The translations under genes and the position numbers were made by a program. The notes beneath the pieces were generated by a model that saw only the letters and a program-made list of their open reading frames with translations, did no database searches and was not told the DNA's origin. From Carnimonas bestiolae (GTDB lineage: Bacteria; Pseudomonadota; Gammaproteobacteria; Pseudomonadales; Halomonadaceae), in the NCBI RefSeq assembly GCF_051251125.1, contig NZ_JBPCZL010000001.1: DNA of 64,000 nucleotides. One strand, given 5' to 3'. Shown piece by piece: positions 8,664-18,468 of this stretch (the first letter of the stretch is position 1; each line of letters begins with the position of its first letter).

Positions 8664-11177
8664 ATGAAGTTGATTAAACGCAGCATCTTCCACCTGTTCT
8701 GGCTGTTCGTATCCGTTGCGGCAGCCGTACTGCTAGCCGTTGTGGCGGCCAGCATCTACTTTTCGCCAAGCCTTCCCGACGTTAACGGGTTGCAGCACTA
8801 TCAACTGGCGACGCCTCTGCGCATTTACACTGAAGATCACAAGCTGATCGGTGAGTACGGCGAACAGCGGCGTAAAATCGTCAAGTACGACCAAATTCCG
8901 TCCACGCTGGTAGACGCCTTTGTTTCCGCTGAAGATCAGGAATTCTTCCATCACAACGGCATCGACCCTAAAGGGTTGGCACGTGCTGCTGTCGAGCTGG
9001 CAGGCAGCGGCGAAATACGCTCGGGTGGCAGTACCATCACGATGCAGGTGGCACGTAACTACCTGCTAACGCTCGACCAGACCTTCGCCCGTAAAATCAG
9101 GGAAATTCTGCTCGCCCTGCAGATGGAGCGAATCCTTAGCAAGCAGCAAATCTTCGAGCTGTACGTGAACAAGATTTACCTGGGCCAGGGTGCTTATGGC
9201 GCCGCCACTGCGGCCGAGGTGTATTTCGGCAAGTCGCTGGATAAATTGACCCTGCCGGAAGCCGCGACCATCGCTGGACTGCCCAAGGCCCCCTCTACGC
9301 TGAACCCGATTGCCAATCCTGAGCGCTCGCTGATTCGTCGTAACTGGATCCTGCTGCGCATGCGCGATCTCGGCTACATCGATGAAAATCAGTACAAGGA
9401 AGCCATTCAGGCCCCCATCCACGTGCGCCCCGCTCATCATCGCAATGAAGTCGAGGCTCGCTACGTGGCAGAGATGGCGCGCCAGTACGCGGTATCCCGT
9501 TTTGGTCGCAAGGCATACACCGACGGCTATTCGATCACTACTACGCTGTCCAGCAAGGATCAGAAGGCCGCCCACAGCGCCTTGGTCGATGGCTTGATCG
9601 CTTACGATGAACGTCACGGATGGCGCGGCGCTGAGCGCAAGGACATCGCACCTACGCTGACCCAGAAGAAAGGAAATGCCGATCATCGCGGGCTTGAAGA
9701 AGAGCTTTCAGCTTCGCCGGAAGTGGCCGAAACCGCTCATCAGGCAGCCGAACGCAGCTCCACCCGCATCAAAGGCATCGACGAAGACGTTTCCAACTGG
9801 GTGAACGTGCTACGCGGCACGCCTGAACTTGGCCCGCTCGAACCGGCTATCGTGGTAAGCAGTGAAGGCCAGCAGATGCGCGTACTGCGACGTGATGGCG
9901 AATTGGCCACCATCGGCTGGAACGATTTGCGCTGGGCGGCACGCGGCGGCAGTTCGGCCTCGCGTATTGCGTCGCGTGGCGACATGGTTCGGATCATGCA
10001 GCGCGGCTCCGGCGATAACACGCGCTGGCGTTTGTCTCAGGTGCCCACGGCAGAGGCTGCTATCGTGGTACTCGACCCCAATAACGGTGCTATTCGAGCC
10101 CTACAGGGCGGCTTCAGCTTCTCTAAATCAAGCTTTAACCGTGCGACCCAGGCACGCCGTCAGCCAGGCTCAACGTTCAAGCCCTTCATTTATCTGTCGG
10201 CGCTTGAAAACGGCAACATGACGCCTTCCACCGTGATCAACGATGCTCCCATCGTGCAGGCACAAGCGGGCGGCAAAAACTGGCGTCCTGAAAACGACAA
10301 CATGAGCTTCAACGGCCCTACCCGCCTGCGCGTTGGCCTCTATCGCTCGCGTAACCTGGTTACCATCCGTGCGCTGAATTCGACCGGTATCAATAAAACG
10401 CTCGATATGCTGGTCAACATGGGCTTTTCACGTAACCAGTTGCCCGACGGACTCTCACTGGCGCTGGGCAGTGCTTCGCTGACCCCGCTGGAGATGGCCC
10501 GCGGCTATGCCGAAATCGCCAACGGCGGTTTCAAGGTGATCCCCTGGTACATCAGCAAGATTACCCGAGGTCAGAACGGTCGCGACAACCTGCTGGATGA
10601 GCCGACCCCGCCCGTCGCCTGCCGCGACTGCGATGAAGGCACCACCAGCGTTGAAATTGATGGACGCACTTATCCAGTCGCCGAGCGAATTGCAGATCCT
10701 GCATCGATCTACCAGGTTCAGGACATGATGAAAGACGTTATTCGCAAAGGTACCGGCCGTCGTGCCCAGCAGCTAGGCCGTGATGACCTGGCGGGTAAAA
10801 CAGGTACCTCCAACGATCGTCGCGATGCGTGGTTCTCAGGCTTTAACTCAGGCCTGGTATCGACTGTTTGGGTGGGTAACGACAACAACACCAGTGTGCG
10901 CGAATTTGGCGCTCAGGCTGCCCTCCCCATCTGGATGCAGTTTATGGGACAGGCGCTGAAGGGTGTGCCCAGTCAGAATCCGCCGCAGCCCGACAACATT
11001 GTGACGCGACGCATCGATCCGCAGTCAGGACTGCTGCTGCGCGACGGTTCGCCGGGTGGGCTGCCTGAGATTTTCCGCAGCGACAATCTGCCGGGATATC
11101 AGCAACCATCGGTCAGTCCTGACCTCGAGGACAGGTCAGGTTCCCAGGGAACCGGGTCCTATGACTCGATCTTCTGA
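8664..11177 (+). CDS. mrcA: Penicillin-binding protein 1A, bifunctional transglycosylase/transpeptidase
   Basis: Class A PBP that polymerises and cross-links peptidoglycan; anchored in the inner membrane with a periplasmic catalytic body. The 837-residue protein has a membrane anchor at about 11-33, then a glycosyltransferase domain with the catalytic Glu90 in SAEDQEFFHHNG and the GGSTITMQVARN motif. An OB-like insertion (about 320-430) follows. The transpeptidase domain has nucleophile Ser503 in PGSTFKPF, the SRN motif, and LAGKTGTSND. An in-frame TGA sits directly before the ATG at 8664, fixing the start. It is divergent from pilM, as in Pseudomonas (ponA/pilM). Confidence 0.97.
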   Translation: MKLIKRSIFHLFWLFVSVAAAVLLAVVAASIYFSPSLPDVNGLQHYQLATPLRIYTEDHKLIGEYGEQRRKIVKYDQIPSTLVDAFVSAEDQEFFHHNGIDPKGLARAAVELAGSGEIRSGGSTITMQVARNYLLTLDQTFARKIREILLALQMERILSKQQIFELYVNKIYLGQGAYGAATAAEVYFGKSLDKLTLPEAATIAGLPKAPSTLNPIANPERSLIRRNWILLRMRDLGYIDENQYKEAIQAPIHVRPAHHRNEVEARYVAEMARQYAVSRFGRKAYTDGYSITTTLSSKDQKAAHSALVDGLIAYDERHGWRGAERKDIAPTLTQKKGNADHRGLEEELSASPEVAETAHQAAERSSTRIKGIDEDVSNWVNVLRGTPELGPLEPAIVVSSEGQQMRVLRRDGELATIGWNDLRWAARGGSSASRIASRGDMVRIMQRGSGDNTRWRLSQVPTAEAAIVVLDPNNGAIRALQGGFSFSKSSFNRATQARRQPGSTFKPFIYLSALENGNMTPSTVINDAPIVQAQAGGKNWRPENDNMSFNGPTRLRVGLYRSRNLVTIRALNSTGINKTLDMLVNMGFSRNQLPDGLSLALGSASLTPLEMARGYAEIANGGFKVIPWYISKITRGQNGRDNLLDEPTPPVACRDCDEGTTSVEIDGRTYPVAERIADPASIYQVQDMMKDVIRKGTGRRAQQLGRDDLAGKTGTSNDRRDAWFSGFNSGLVSTVWVGNDNNTSVREFGAQAALPIWMQFMGQALKGVPSQNPPQPDNIVTRRIDPQSGLLLRDGSPGGLPEIFRSDNLPGYQQPSVSPDLEDRSGSQGTGSYDSIF

Positions 11178-12051
11178 TCACCCTAGCAGAGCGCCGGAGC
11201 CTACAAGGCGCCGGCGCTCTGCTTTGGGCATGCGGATTGCTCCAGGCGTGTTGCTGGCACTGTCAGGTGCCGTTCAAAGCAACGCTTGGGGCGATATTGT
11301 CAGAGACTACGACATCCCCACCGGTAGTGGCGCTAACAGCGGCACCTATAACGGCAACTATTCGCCTATTGCCGACTTCTCTACCTTCGTGCCGCCCAAA
11401 AATACCGATGATTCATTCAAGGGCAGCGTGCAGTTCGGGCTAACCGCCGCCAGCGGCAATGACACCACCCATACGCTCAACGGTAGGACCAATCTCAATT
11501 GGTACAATCTGCCGTGGTCGTACAATCTTTATGCTTACGCCTACAGCTCGGCCAACAAGGATGAAACTACCGCCGAGCACTATGTAGGGGCAGCGCGCAT
11601 GCGCTATGACCTTAACGACGACAGCTATCTGTTCAGCCAACTGCGTCTCACCGTCGATCGCTTCAGCGGTTACTCTAACCAGCTAACACTCGCGGGCGGT
11701 TATGGTCGCCAACTGCTGAACAGCGAACACCAAAACCTGTCCATCGACATGGGGCCTGGCGTACGTCGAGATGCCTTGGAGCAAGGGGCAACCAAATACC
11801 GCGCGCTGGGCTATCTGGGCTTCGACTACACCTACGAATTCACTGATACCGCGAGCTTCGAACAACGTGCTTCTGCTGAAGCGGCGGGCATTGACCTGAC
11901 CATACGTACCGAGACATCACTGAAGTTAGGCATGAGCGAGAAGCTGAATCTGCGCTTGGCGTATCTGGTCAACTACACCACCAACCCGCCCCCCAAGGCG
12001 GACTACACCACTGACACCACCACCACCGTCAGTCTGGAATATGCGCTCTAG
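11161..12051 (+). CDS. DUF481 family outer-membrane beta-barrel protein
   Basis: Resembles the DUF481/YdiY family of putative salt-induced outer-membrane proteins; function unknown. After a signal peptide (MRIAPGVLLALSGAVQSNAWG) the protein has alternating aromatic and polar strands (YNLYAYAYSSANKDE, SYLFSQLRLTVDRFSGYSNQ), an acidic loop set and a terminal strand ending LEYAL. Two starts are possible. ATG 11161 overlaps ponA by 17 bp, has AGGGA about 10 nt upstream and gives an Arg-rich n-region. ATG 11230 gives a cleaner signal peptide but has no good ribosome site and follows a hairpin directly. I favour 11161 through coupling to ponA. Confidence 0.75.
   Translation: MTRSSDHPSRAPEPTRRRRSALGMRIAPGVLLALSGAVQSNAWGDIVRDYDIPTGSGANSGTYNGNYSPIADFSTFVPPKNTDDSFKGSVQFGLTAASGNDTTHTLNGRTNLNWYNLPWSYNLYAYAYSSANKDETTAEHYVGAARMRYDLNDDSYLFSQLRLTVDRFSGYSNQLTLAGGYGRQLLNSEHQNLSIDMGPGVRRDALEQGATKYRALGYLGFDYTYEFTDTASFEQRASAEAAGIDLTIRTETSLKLGMSEKLNLRLAYLVNYTTNPPPKADYTTDTTTTVSLEYAL
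11186..11222 (+). repeat. 12-bp perfect hairpin just after ponA
   Basis: GCAGAGCGCCGG (11186-11197) pairs exactly with CCGGCGCTCTGC (11211-11222), loop 13 nt, followed by only three T. It could be a weak ponA terminator, or an attenuating structure in front of or inside the start of the DUF481 gene. Confidence 0.6.
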
Positions 12052-12193
12052 GCGAGCGACGCATAAACGTTCGAGACACCGCCAGACCGAATCAGCGCCG
12101 TCGAAACGCTAACGTTTGGGAATTACCGTGCAGGAAGTCGCGAGAATGGTTGAGGCGTGCTGAGCGTCGTACCGCCGTGCGCACGTTTTTCAG

Positions 12194-12226
12194 ACAAATA
12201 AAAAGCTCCGCGCGAGGCGGAGCTTT
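12194..12226 (-). terminator. Rho-independent terminator after rpmE
   Basis: Minus-strand stem AAAGCTCCGC/GCGGAGCTTT (12202-12226), loop of 5 nt, followed by TTTATTTG, 35 bp past the rpmE stop. On the plus strand there is no T-run, so it should not end the convergent DUF481 transcript efficiently. I see no separate terminator for that gene in 12052-12193. Confidence 0.85.
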
Positions 12227-12260
12227 GGGTACCGCAGCCCGGAAATTCCGGGCTCAGCCT

Positions 12261-12476
12261 TTAGGAACGCTTCATGGCAGCGCCGAAACGCTTGTTGAAA
12301 CGCTCTACGCGGCCACCGGTGGTCGCCTGTTTCTGCTTGCCAGTGTAGAACGGGTGGCAGTTGGAGCATACGTCCAGGTTAAAGCCTTCGTTGGACGTAG
12401 TGTGAACGTCGAACTTGGCACCGCAAGAGCAGCTAGCGGAAACAGTGTGGTATTCGGGATGGATTGACGCTTTCAT
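12261..12476 (-). CDS. rpmE: 50S ribosomal protein L31 (zinc-binding form)
   Basis: Protein of the large ribosomal subunit. The 71-residue product keeps all four zinc ligands, Cys16, Cys18, Cys37 and Cys40 (CSC...CSNC), so it is the zinc-containing C+ type rather than the zinc-free paralogue used under zinc starvation. It starts at ATG 12476 after GAGG. Single-gene transcription unit, divergent from priA as in other gammaproteobacteria. Confidence 0.98.
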   Translation of the reverse strand: MKASIHPEYHTVSASCSCGAKFDVHTTSNEGFNLDVCSNCHPFYTGKQKQATTGGRVERFNKRFGAAMKRS

Positions 12477-12662
12477 GAGAAACCTCGCGAAGCATGCCGC
12501 TGCCTGATCAAGTTAACTGCGCGGAATGATCGTCGCGCCTTGCCAGGTACCGCACACAGAATAGAAGATAGAGATACTCTACACCGGCGGCGATAATGCT
12601 AATGGCTTGCCACCGGACGAGAGCCGCGTATTCTAGCAGCACATTTGTATTGAGGCCAATTC

Positions 12663-14924
12663 TTGTCACACGCTCGCCCCGCAACGCCCTCCGGCAGTAC
12701 CGCCAACGTTTCGCCCGTTCTGCGCGTGGCCGTGCCTTCACCACTGAGAAAGCTGTTCGACTATCTGCCCGCCCACGAGGCTCCTGAAGAGGGCTGGGTG
12801 GCGGGAGTCAGGGTGCGGGTACCGTTCGGCAAGCGTGAAGTGGTAGGGATCGTGGCAGAGGTGGCCAGCGACAGCGAGTGGCAGCGCGACAAGCTCAAGC
12901 AGATAGTCGAGTTAATTGACCGAACGCCCCTTCCCACGCAATGGCTGTGGCTGTGCCGATTTACCGCACGTTATTACCAGCATTCTTTGGGCGACACCTT
13001 TGCCCAAGCGATGCCGGTGTTACTGCGTCAAGGGCGTCCGCTGGAAGCACGCACCCGAGAGCGCTGGCACTGCACCGACGCCGGCCGCGTTATCAGCGAT
13101 GCCGAGATGGGACGTGCGCGCAAGCAGACTGAACTGCTCAAGGTACTTCGACAGCACCCTGGTGGCGTTGTTACCTCTGCCATTCTGGCCCACGGCTTCA
13201 GCCGCGATCAGCTCGATCGATTAACCACCAAAGGTTTGATCTCGTCCACCCTCGAGCCGCTTACTTGTGCAGAAGCGGGCACAGGGCCAGTGCTGGCCGA
13301 ACCATCTCTTACGCTTAACCGCGAGCAAGGCACCGCGCTTGCAGCGCTGAGCCAGCAATTGGGCACCTTTTCGCCTGCACTGCTGCATGGCGTTACCGGC
13401 AGCGGCAAAACCGAAATTTACCTGCAGCTGATCGAGGCGGTACTCGCGCGCGGCCAACAAGCGCTGGTGCTTGTGCCCGAGATTGGACTAACGCCGCAAA
13501 CCTTGCAGCGCTTCAAGCGCCGCTTCAACGTACCGGTGGCGATGCTTCATTCAGGGGTCAGCGATGGCGATCGGCTTGATGTGTGGGAAGCCGCTCGCGC
13601 CGGTCGAGCGCGAGTGGTGATCGGCACGCGTTCCGCCGTGTTCACGCCGATGGCCGCGCTGGGCGCAATTATTATTGACGAAGAGCACGATACTTCCTTC
13701 AAGCAGCAGGACAATCTGCGCTACCACGCGCGGGATTTAGCATTAGTACGGGCGCATCGAGAGCAGGTACCGGTGGTGCTGGGCAGCGCCACACCGTCGT
13801 TGGAAACACTTGCTCACGCATTGAAAGGTCGCTATCTGCACCTGAAACTAACCCAGCGCGCCGCCAACGCCAGCTTCGCCCAACTGGAACTGACCGATAT
13901 TCGCGTCAAACAAAAGCGCGGCGGCCTTGGCGAAGACGCGATGCAAGCGATCGAGCAGCATTTGGCACAACAGCATCAGGTGCTGGTGTTTATCAATCGC
14001 CGGGGATTTGCCCCTACGCTGGCCTGCCACCAGTGCGGGCATATTTTCGATTGCCCTAACTGCGATGCACACATGACGCTGCATCGCTCTCCCGCTCAGT
14101 TGGTGTGCCACCATTGCGAGCACGTGGCCGCGCTACCCGATGCCTGTCCTGGCTGTGGCAGTGGCGACCTGCATCCGTTGGGCAGCGGTACCGAGCGCAC
14201 CGAAGAAACGCTGGCGGCGCGCTTTGCGAACACCCGAATCCTACGCATCGACCGCGATAGCACGCGCCGCAAGGGCGCCATGGATGAGGCGCTGACCGAT
14301 ATCAGAAGCGGTGAGCCTTGTATTTTGGTGGGTACTCAAATGCTCGCCAAAGGGCACCACTTCCCCCATGTAACGCTAGTGGTGGTAGTAAACGCTGACG
14401 GCGGTCTTTACGGCAGCGATTTCAGAGCGCTGGAGCAAAGCGCGCAGCTGCTTACCCAAGTGGCCGGACGCGCTGGGCGCGGTGCTCGCCCTGGCCGTGC
14501 GCTGATTCAAACCATGCACCCTGATGATCCCAACCTGCGGCTCTTGGCTAACGAAGGCTATGATGCCCTCGCGCTACAGCTACTCGAAGAGCGGCGCAGC
14601 GCACGGCTACCACCCTACCGTTTCCTCGCCTTGCTGCGCGCGGAAGGTGCTCAACAGGCAGCGGTTGAAACCCTGCTTGCCGATGCCGGCCAGCAACTTC
14701 GGCAATGGCTAGGCGACCAACAGCTCGCGGTGGATTGCCTGGGGCCGGTGCCCGCCCCCATGGAGCGTCGCCAGAATCGCTATCACGCACAACTGATGCT
14801 GCAAAGCGACAAGCGCAGTTTGCTGCATACCGCCACCGACTGGCTGATCCAGTGGCTTGAAAAAGCCCCCGATGCCCGTCGTGTCAGGTGGTCGATCGAT
14901 GTTGACCCGATCACCCTGAGCTAA
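12663..14924 (+). CDS. priA: Primosomal protein N', replication restart helicase
   Basis: DNA helicase that reloads the replisome at collapsed forks. The 753-residue protein has the N-terminal 3'-DNA-end binding domain (VAVPSPLRKLFDYLP, GVRVRVPFGKREVVGIV), Walker A GVTGSGKTEIY (near residue 242), DEEHD box, and the zinc cluster CHQCG...CPNC...CHHC...CPGC (about 455-500). The helicase C-domain follows with LLTQVAGRAGRG. The start is TTG at 12663: GAGG lies 7 nt upstream and there is no in-frame ATG near the conserved N-terminus. A TTG start may hold PriA levels low. Confidence 0.97.
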   Translation: MSHARPATPSGSTANVSPVLRVAVPSPLRKLFDYLPAHEAPEEGWVAGVRVRVPFGKREVVGIVAEVASDSEWQRDKLKQIVELIDRTPLPTQWLWLCRFTARYYQHSLGDTFAQAMPVLLRQGRPLEARTRERWHCTDAGRVISDAEMGRARKQTELLKVLRQHPGGVVTSAILAHGFSRDQLDRLTTKGLISSTLEPLTCAEAGTGPVLAEPSLTLNREQGTALAALSQQLGTFSPALLHGVTGSGKTEIYLQLIEAVLARGQQALVLVPEIGLTPQTLQRFKRRFNVPVAMLHSGVSDGDRLDVWEAARAGRARVVIGTRSAVFTPMAALGAIIIDEEHDTSFKQQDNLRYHARDLALVRAHREQVPVVLGSATPSLETLAHALKGRYLHLKLTQRAANASFAQLELTDIRVKQKRGGLGEDAMQAIEQHLAQQHQVLVFINRRGFAPTLACHQCGHIFDCPNCDAHMTLHRSPAQLVCHHCEHVAALPDACPGCGSGDLHPLGSGTERTEETLAARFANTRILRIDRDSTRRKGAMDEALTDIRSGEPCILVGTQMLAKGHHFPHVTLVVVVNADGGLYGSDFRALEQSAQLLTQVAGRAGRGARPGRALIQTMHPDDPNLRLLANEGYDALALQLLEERRSARLPPYRFLALLRAEGAQQAAVETLLADAGQQLRQWLGDQQLAVDCLGPVPAPMERRQNRYHAQLMLQSDKRSLLHTATDWLIQWLEKAPDARRVRWSIDVDPITLS

Positions 14925-15056
14925 TCCCGTCAGCACTTGAGAGCGCCGCAGCGCTGGCCCATAATAGCCAGCCTTAACGAATTTTTACCTCGTGTTGCGC
15001 CCCCTTCCGACTTCGCGGTCCGGCAGCGCTTCCAGCCCGATAATGGTCTCCTTCTC

Positions 15057-16742
15057 ATGAAAGAAACGCTCCTTGAGCTTCTGAATCACGCCCTCGCAAC
15101 GCTCAAGAGTGAGGGTGTGCTACCCGCCGATCTCAATGTCGACATCCGCATCGATGCCACCCGTGACAAGTCGCACGGCGACTACGCCACCAATCTGGCG
15201 CTGGTGCTGGCAAAACCGGCCGGCAAGGCGCCGCGCGAGATTGCTGACGCCTTGGTCGCCGCCCTGCCAGAATCGGCTGCCGTCGAGAAGGTAGAAATCA
15301 AGGGCCCAGGATTTATCAACTTCTTTGCCGCTACTTCTGCGGCGGCCGAAATCATCAAGCGTGTGTTGAACGAAGGAGAAGCCTTCGGCCGCAGTAATCA
15401 CGGTCAAGGCGAGAAGGTCCAGATCGAGTTTGTTTCGGCCAACCCTACCGGCCCGCTGCACGTGGGCCACGGGCGCGGCGCGGTAGTCGGCGACTGTATT
15501 GCGCGCCTGCTCGACGCCACCGGTTATCAGGTTACCAAAGAGTTTTACTACAACGATGCCGGTGCCCAGATCGTTAATCTGGAGCGCTCGGTGTCGGCGC
15601 GTATCAAAGGCCTCGAGCCAAGTGATCCGGCGTGGCCCGAAGATGGCTATCGTGGTGATTACATCAAGGACATCGCGCGTGACTACATGCAAGGCGTTAC
15701 CGTCCGCGCCGATGATCGCGAAGTGACCGCCAAGGCAGACCCTGACGACAGCAAGGCCGTTAGCGACTTCGCGGTGGCCTACCTGCGTCGCGAACAGGAT
15801 CTCGACCTGAAGGCGTTCGACGTGAAGTTTGACGTTTACTTCCTTGAATCTTCGCTCTACAGCGACGGCAAGGTCGAAAAGACCGTCGAACAGCTCGTCA
15901 ACAATGGCCACACCTATGAGTCCGACGGCGCGATGTGGCTGCGCACGACCGACTTCGGTGACGACAAGGATCGCGTGATGCGTAAGCGCGATGGCTTTTA
16001 CACCTACTTCCTGCCCGACGTCGCTTACCATTTCGATAAGTGGCAGCGCGGCTTTACCACCGTTATCGATGAACAGGGCGCGGATCACCACTCTACCGTG
16101 ACCCGCGTACGCGCCGGGCTGCAAGCCCTCGATGCCGGCATCCCCGAGGGCTGGCCTGAGTACGTGTTGCATCAAATGGCGATGGTGGTGCGCGATGGCA
16201 AGGAGGTTAAGCTCTCCAAGCGCGCCGGTAGCTACGTCACCCTGCGCGATTTGATCGACGAAGTGGGCCGCGATGCCACCCGTTACTTCCTGGTTGCGCG
16301 CAAGGTTGATTCTCAGCTTACCTTCGACATCGATTTGGCATTGGCGCAGTCCAACGACAACCCGGTGTATTACCTTCAGTATGCTCACGCGCGCCTGTGC
16401 AGCGTGTTCAAACGTGCCGCTGAAAACGACATACCATTCGATGAGCAGATTGGCCTTGCGCATCTCGATCAGCTGACCGAAGCGCGTGAGAAAGACCTGC
16501 TTAATCGTCTCGCGGCCTATCCCGAGCAGTTGGCGCGTGCCGCGCATGCCCGCGAGCCGCATCAGGTTGCGCAATACTTGCAGGAGCTTGCGTCGGACTT
16601 CCACTCCTTCTATAACGCTGTCAAGGTGATGACTGACGACGAGAACCAGCGCAATGCACGCTTGGCACTCTGTAAAGCGGTTCGTCAGGTGTTGTTCAAC
16701 GGTTTGAATCTGCTGGGCCTGGGTGCTCCGGAGGAGATGTAA
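15057..16742 (+). CDS. argS: Arginyl-tRNA synthetase
   Basis: Class I synthetase charging tRNA-Arg. The start is ATG 15057, giving MKETLLELLNHALATLKSEG, which aligns with Pseudomonas ArgS; the frame is open 120 nt further upstream but that part is not family-like. The 561-residue product shows the Add-1 N-terminal domain, the HIGH equivalent HVGHGRG after SANPTGPL, the KMSKR-like KLSKRAG, and a C-terminal anticodon-binding helical domain. No strong ribosome site is visible. The stop TAA overlaps the ATG of the SPOR gene (TAATG). Confidence 0.97.
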   Translation: MKETLLELLNHALATLKSEGVLPADLNVDIRIDATRDKSHGDYATNLALVLAKPAGKAPREIADALVAALPESAAVEKVEIKGPGFINFFAATSAAAEIIKRVLNEGEAFGRSNHGQGEKVQIEFVSANPTGPLHVGHGRGAVVGDCIARLLDATGYQVTKEFYYNDAGAQIVNLERSVSARIKGLEPSDPAWPEDGYRGDYIKDIARDYMQGVTVRADDREVTAKADPDDSKAVSDFAVAYLRREQDLDLKAFDVKFDVYFLESSLYSDGKVEKTVEQLVNNGHTYESDGAMWLRTTDFGDDKDRVMRKRDGFYTYFLPDVAYHFDKWQRGFTTVIDEQGADHHSTVTRVRAGLQALDAGIPEGWPEYVLHQMAMVVRDGKEVKLSKRAGSYVTLRDLIDEVGRDATRYFLVARKVDSQLTFDIDLALAQSNDNPVYYLQYAHARLCSVFKRAAENDIPFDEQIGLAHLDQLTEAREKDLLNRLAAYPEQLARAAHAREPHQVAQYLQELASDFHSFYNAVKVMTDDENQRNARLALCKAVRQVLFNGLNLLGLGAPEEM

Positions 16743-17611
16743 TGCCACCACGCCAATCCAATCAGGGGCGTCGCCCTAGTCAGGCACAGCAACAGCGTCG
16801 TGCCAACGGCGGACATCAAGGCAATAATGCACGCCGCGGAGCGTCTCAGCACTCCGGTGGAGGCTGGCACATTCCCGGCTGGGCGTGGATTATCATTGGA
16901 TTGGCGGTAGGCGTGATAGCCACCAAAGTGCTGATGGGCGGCTCTGGCTCAAGCGATCATAGCGACGATGCCGCTATCGTAACGCGCCCGATTCCTACCA
17001 ATGATAGTCAGCAGCAGGATGCAGCCAAAGGCAGCGCTTCCAAGGGCGACGAGTCCAAAAACAGTGCGTCCAGCCAGCAGAAAGGCGACAGCAGCGGCAA
17101 GCAGCAGGCCAATAGTCAAAGCGCCGATGATGCCCAGCAGCAGAAAGAGAAGGATCGTATGCCATCCTTCGAGTTCTATACGCTATTGCCAAAATCTGAA
17201 GTTATCGCCCCCTCCGATCCGAAAGGCGATGACACCACCATCAGCACCCCGCCACCGACGCCGACCAAGCACCGCGCTAACAACGAGCAGGCGGCCAGCA
17301 CCAATAGCAGCAGCGAACGCCAGCAGGCTAACACTAACCAAAGCCGTAGCCAGCAGCAGTCGTCCGATCTTGGCGGCGCGCGCTACCTGCTGCAGGCAGC
17401 CTCTTATCGCAACCGCTCCGATGCCGACACCATGGCGGGCAAGTTCCGCGACCTCGGGCTAGTGACCCAGGTATCGCAGGTAAAAACCGGTGATGGCACC
17501 ACCTGGTACCGCGTTCAGGCTGGGCCCTATAGCACTTCCGCTGAGCTGTCACGTGCGCGCGATCTGATGAAAGCGCGTGGCATCGAGCCGCTTACGCTTC
17601 GCCAACGTTAA
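16742..17611 (+). CDS. SPOR-domain cell-division-type protein (FtsN-like)
   Basis: Probable bitopic inner-membrane protein that binds septal, denuded peptidoglycan. The 289-residue product has a basic Gln/Arg-rich cytoplasmic tail (1-40), one membrane segment (about 46-65, IPGWAWIIIGLAVGVIATKV), a long low-complexity Ser/Gln/Asn linker, and a C-terminal SPOR domain (about 215-289; YLLQAASYRNRSDADTMAGK, WYRVQAGPY). The linker contains EFYTLLP, a motif found in FtsN-like proteins of this locus. The place directly after argS and before hslVU matches the Pseudomonas order. Confidence 0.9.
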   Translation: MPPRQSNQGRRPSQAQQQRRANGGHQGNNARRGASQHSGGGWHIPGWAWIIIGLAVGVIATKVLMGGSGSSDHSDDAAIVTRPIPTNDSQQQDAAKGSASKGDESKNSASSQQKGDSSGKQQANSQSADDAQQQKEKDRMPSFEFYTLLPKSEVIAPSDPKGDDTTISTPPPTPTKHRANNEQAASTNSSSERQQANTNQSRSQQQSSDLGGARYLLQAASYRNRSDADTMAGKFRDLGLVTQVSQVKTGDGTTWYRVQAGPYSTSAELSRARDLMKARGIEPLTLRQR

Positions 17612-17623
17612 TGGGCAGCGGTC

Positions 17624-18400
17624 ATGCCTGATAGCGATGTGTTTCACAAAAGCGATCAACAGGCCGACCCAGCGCTATTTGCCACAGAGGCCGCAGGGCT
17701 TGAGTGGTTGGCCGAAGCTCAAGGAGCGCGTGTTGCCCGCGTGATTGCCCACAGCGCCACCTCGCTGACGATCGAGCGCATTGTTCCCGGGCAGCCCGAC
17801 CGCGCCAAAGCGCACGACTTCGGTATAGCGCTGGCGACCACCCACGCGGCGGGGGCTCCAGCGTTCGGCGCCAAGCCCCCCAATGCCCCCGGCCCACAGG
17901 GCTTTATCGGCCCGACCGGTTCTCCCCTCCCGATGGCATACGGTGACTGGGCCAGTTGGGGCCGCTTCTTCGCCGAAGCACGCGTCCTCCCCTACCTGCG
18001 CATGGCGCGCGATAATGGATCACTCGACGCAGCTGACGCTCGCACCATTGAGCGAGCGGCCGCACGGCTGACCGCTGGCGACTTCGACGACGATAGTGGG
18101 CCTGCGCGTATTCACGGCGATCTTTGGAGCGGCAATCTGCTATGGAGCGATAGCGGCGCTGTGCTGATCGATCCCGCTGCGCACGGTGGTCATCCGCTGG
18201 ACGATCTGGCCATGCTCGGGGTGTTTTCAGCGCCGTTTATTGATGACATCTACGCGGGCTACGAGCACAGCACCGCTCTACCTGACCAGTGGCGTCAGCG
18301 GCTCCCCCTTCATCAGCTCTATCCACTGCTGGTGCATGCGGTGCTATTTGGCAGCGGCTATGGCACGGCCGCTGCACGCGCGGCGCAGCGTTTCGTATAA
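17624..18400 (+). CDS. Fructosamine kinase family protein
   Basis: Member of the fructosamine/ketosamine-3-kinase-like family, which phosphorylates sugar amines on glycated proteins and triggers deglycation; the bacterial substrate is not known. The 258-residue protein has the aminoglycoside-phosphotransferase-like catalytic loop IHGDLWSGNLLW (about residue 164) and the metal site LIDPAAHGGHPLDDLAML, plus a family-typical GDWASWGRFFAE. It begins 13 bp after the SPOR gene and is probably cotranscribed. The N-terminal lobe is somewhat short for the family (usually about 285-290 residues). Confidence 0.9.
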   Translation: MPDSDVFHKSDQQADPALFATEAAGLEWLAEAQGARVARVIAHSATSLTIERIVPGQPDRAKAHDFGIALATTHAAGAPAFGAKPPNAPGPQGFIGPTGSPLPMAYGDWASWGRFFAEARVLPYLRMARDNGSLDAADARTIERAAARLTAGDFDDDSGPARIHGDLWSGNLLWSDSGAVLIDPAAHGGHPLDDLAMLGVFSAPFIDDIYAGYEHSTALPDQWRQRLPLHQLYPLLVHAVLFGSGYGTAAARAAQRFV

Positions 18401-18468
18401 CCGCCACTTCCCCGATGGCTTCCTGGCCGGACGCCAAATGCCATTGGCACTTTCCCACATCGCTCTCT

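Noticed and set aside
15120..16751. 543-codon open frame antisense to argS
   Set aside because: Shadow of argS codon usage; no family resemblance and no ribosome site. The plus-strand argS is certain.
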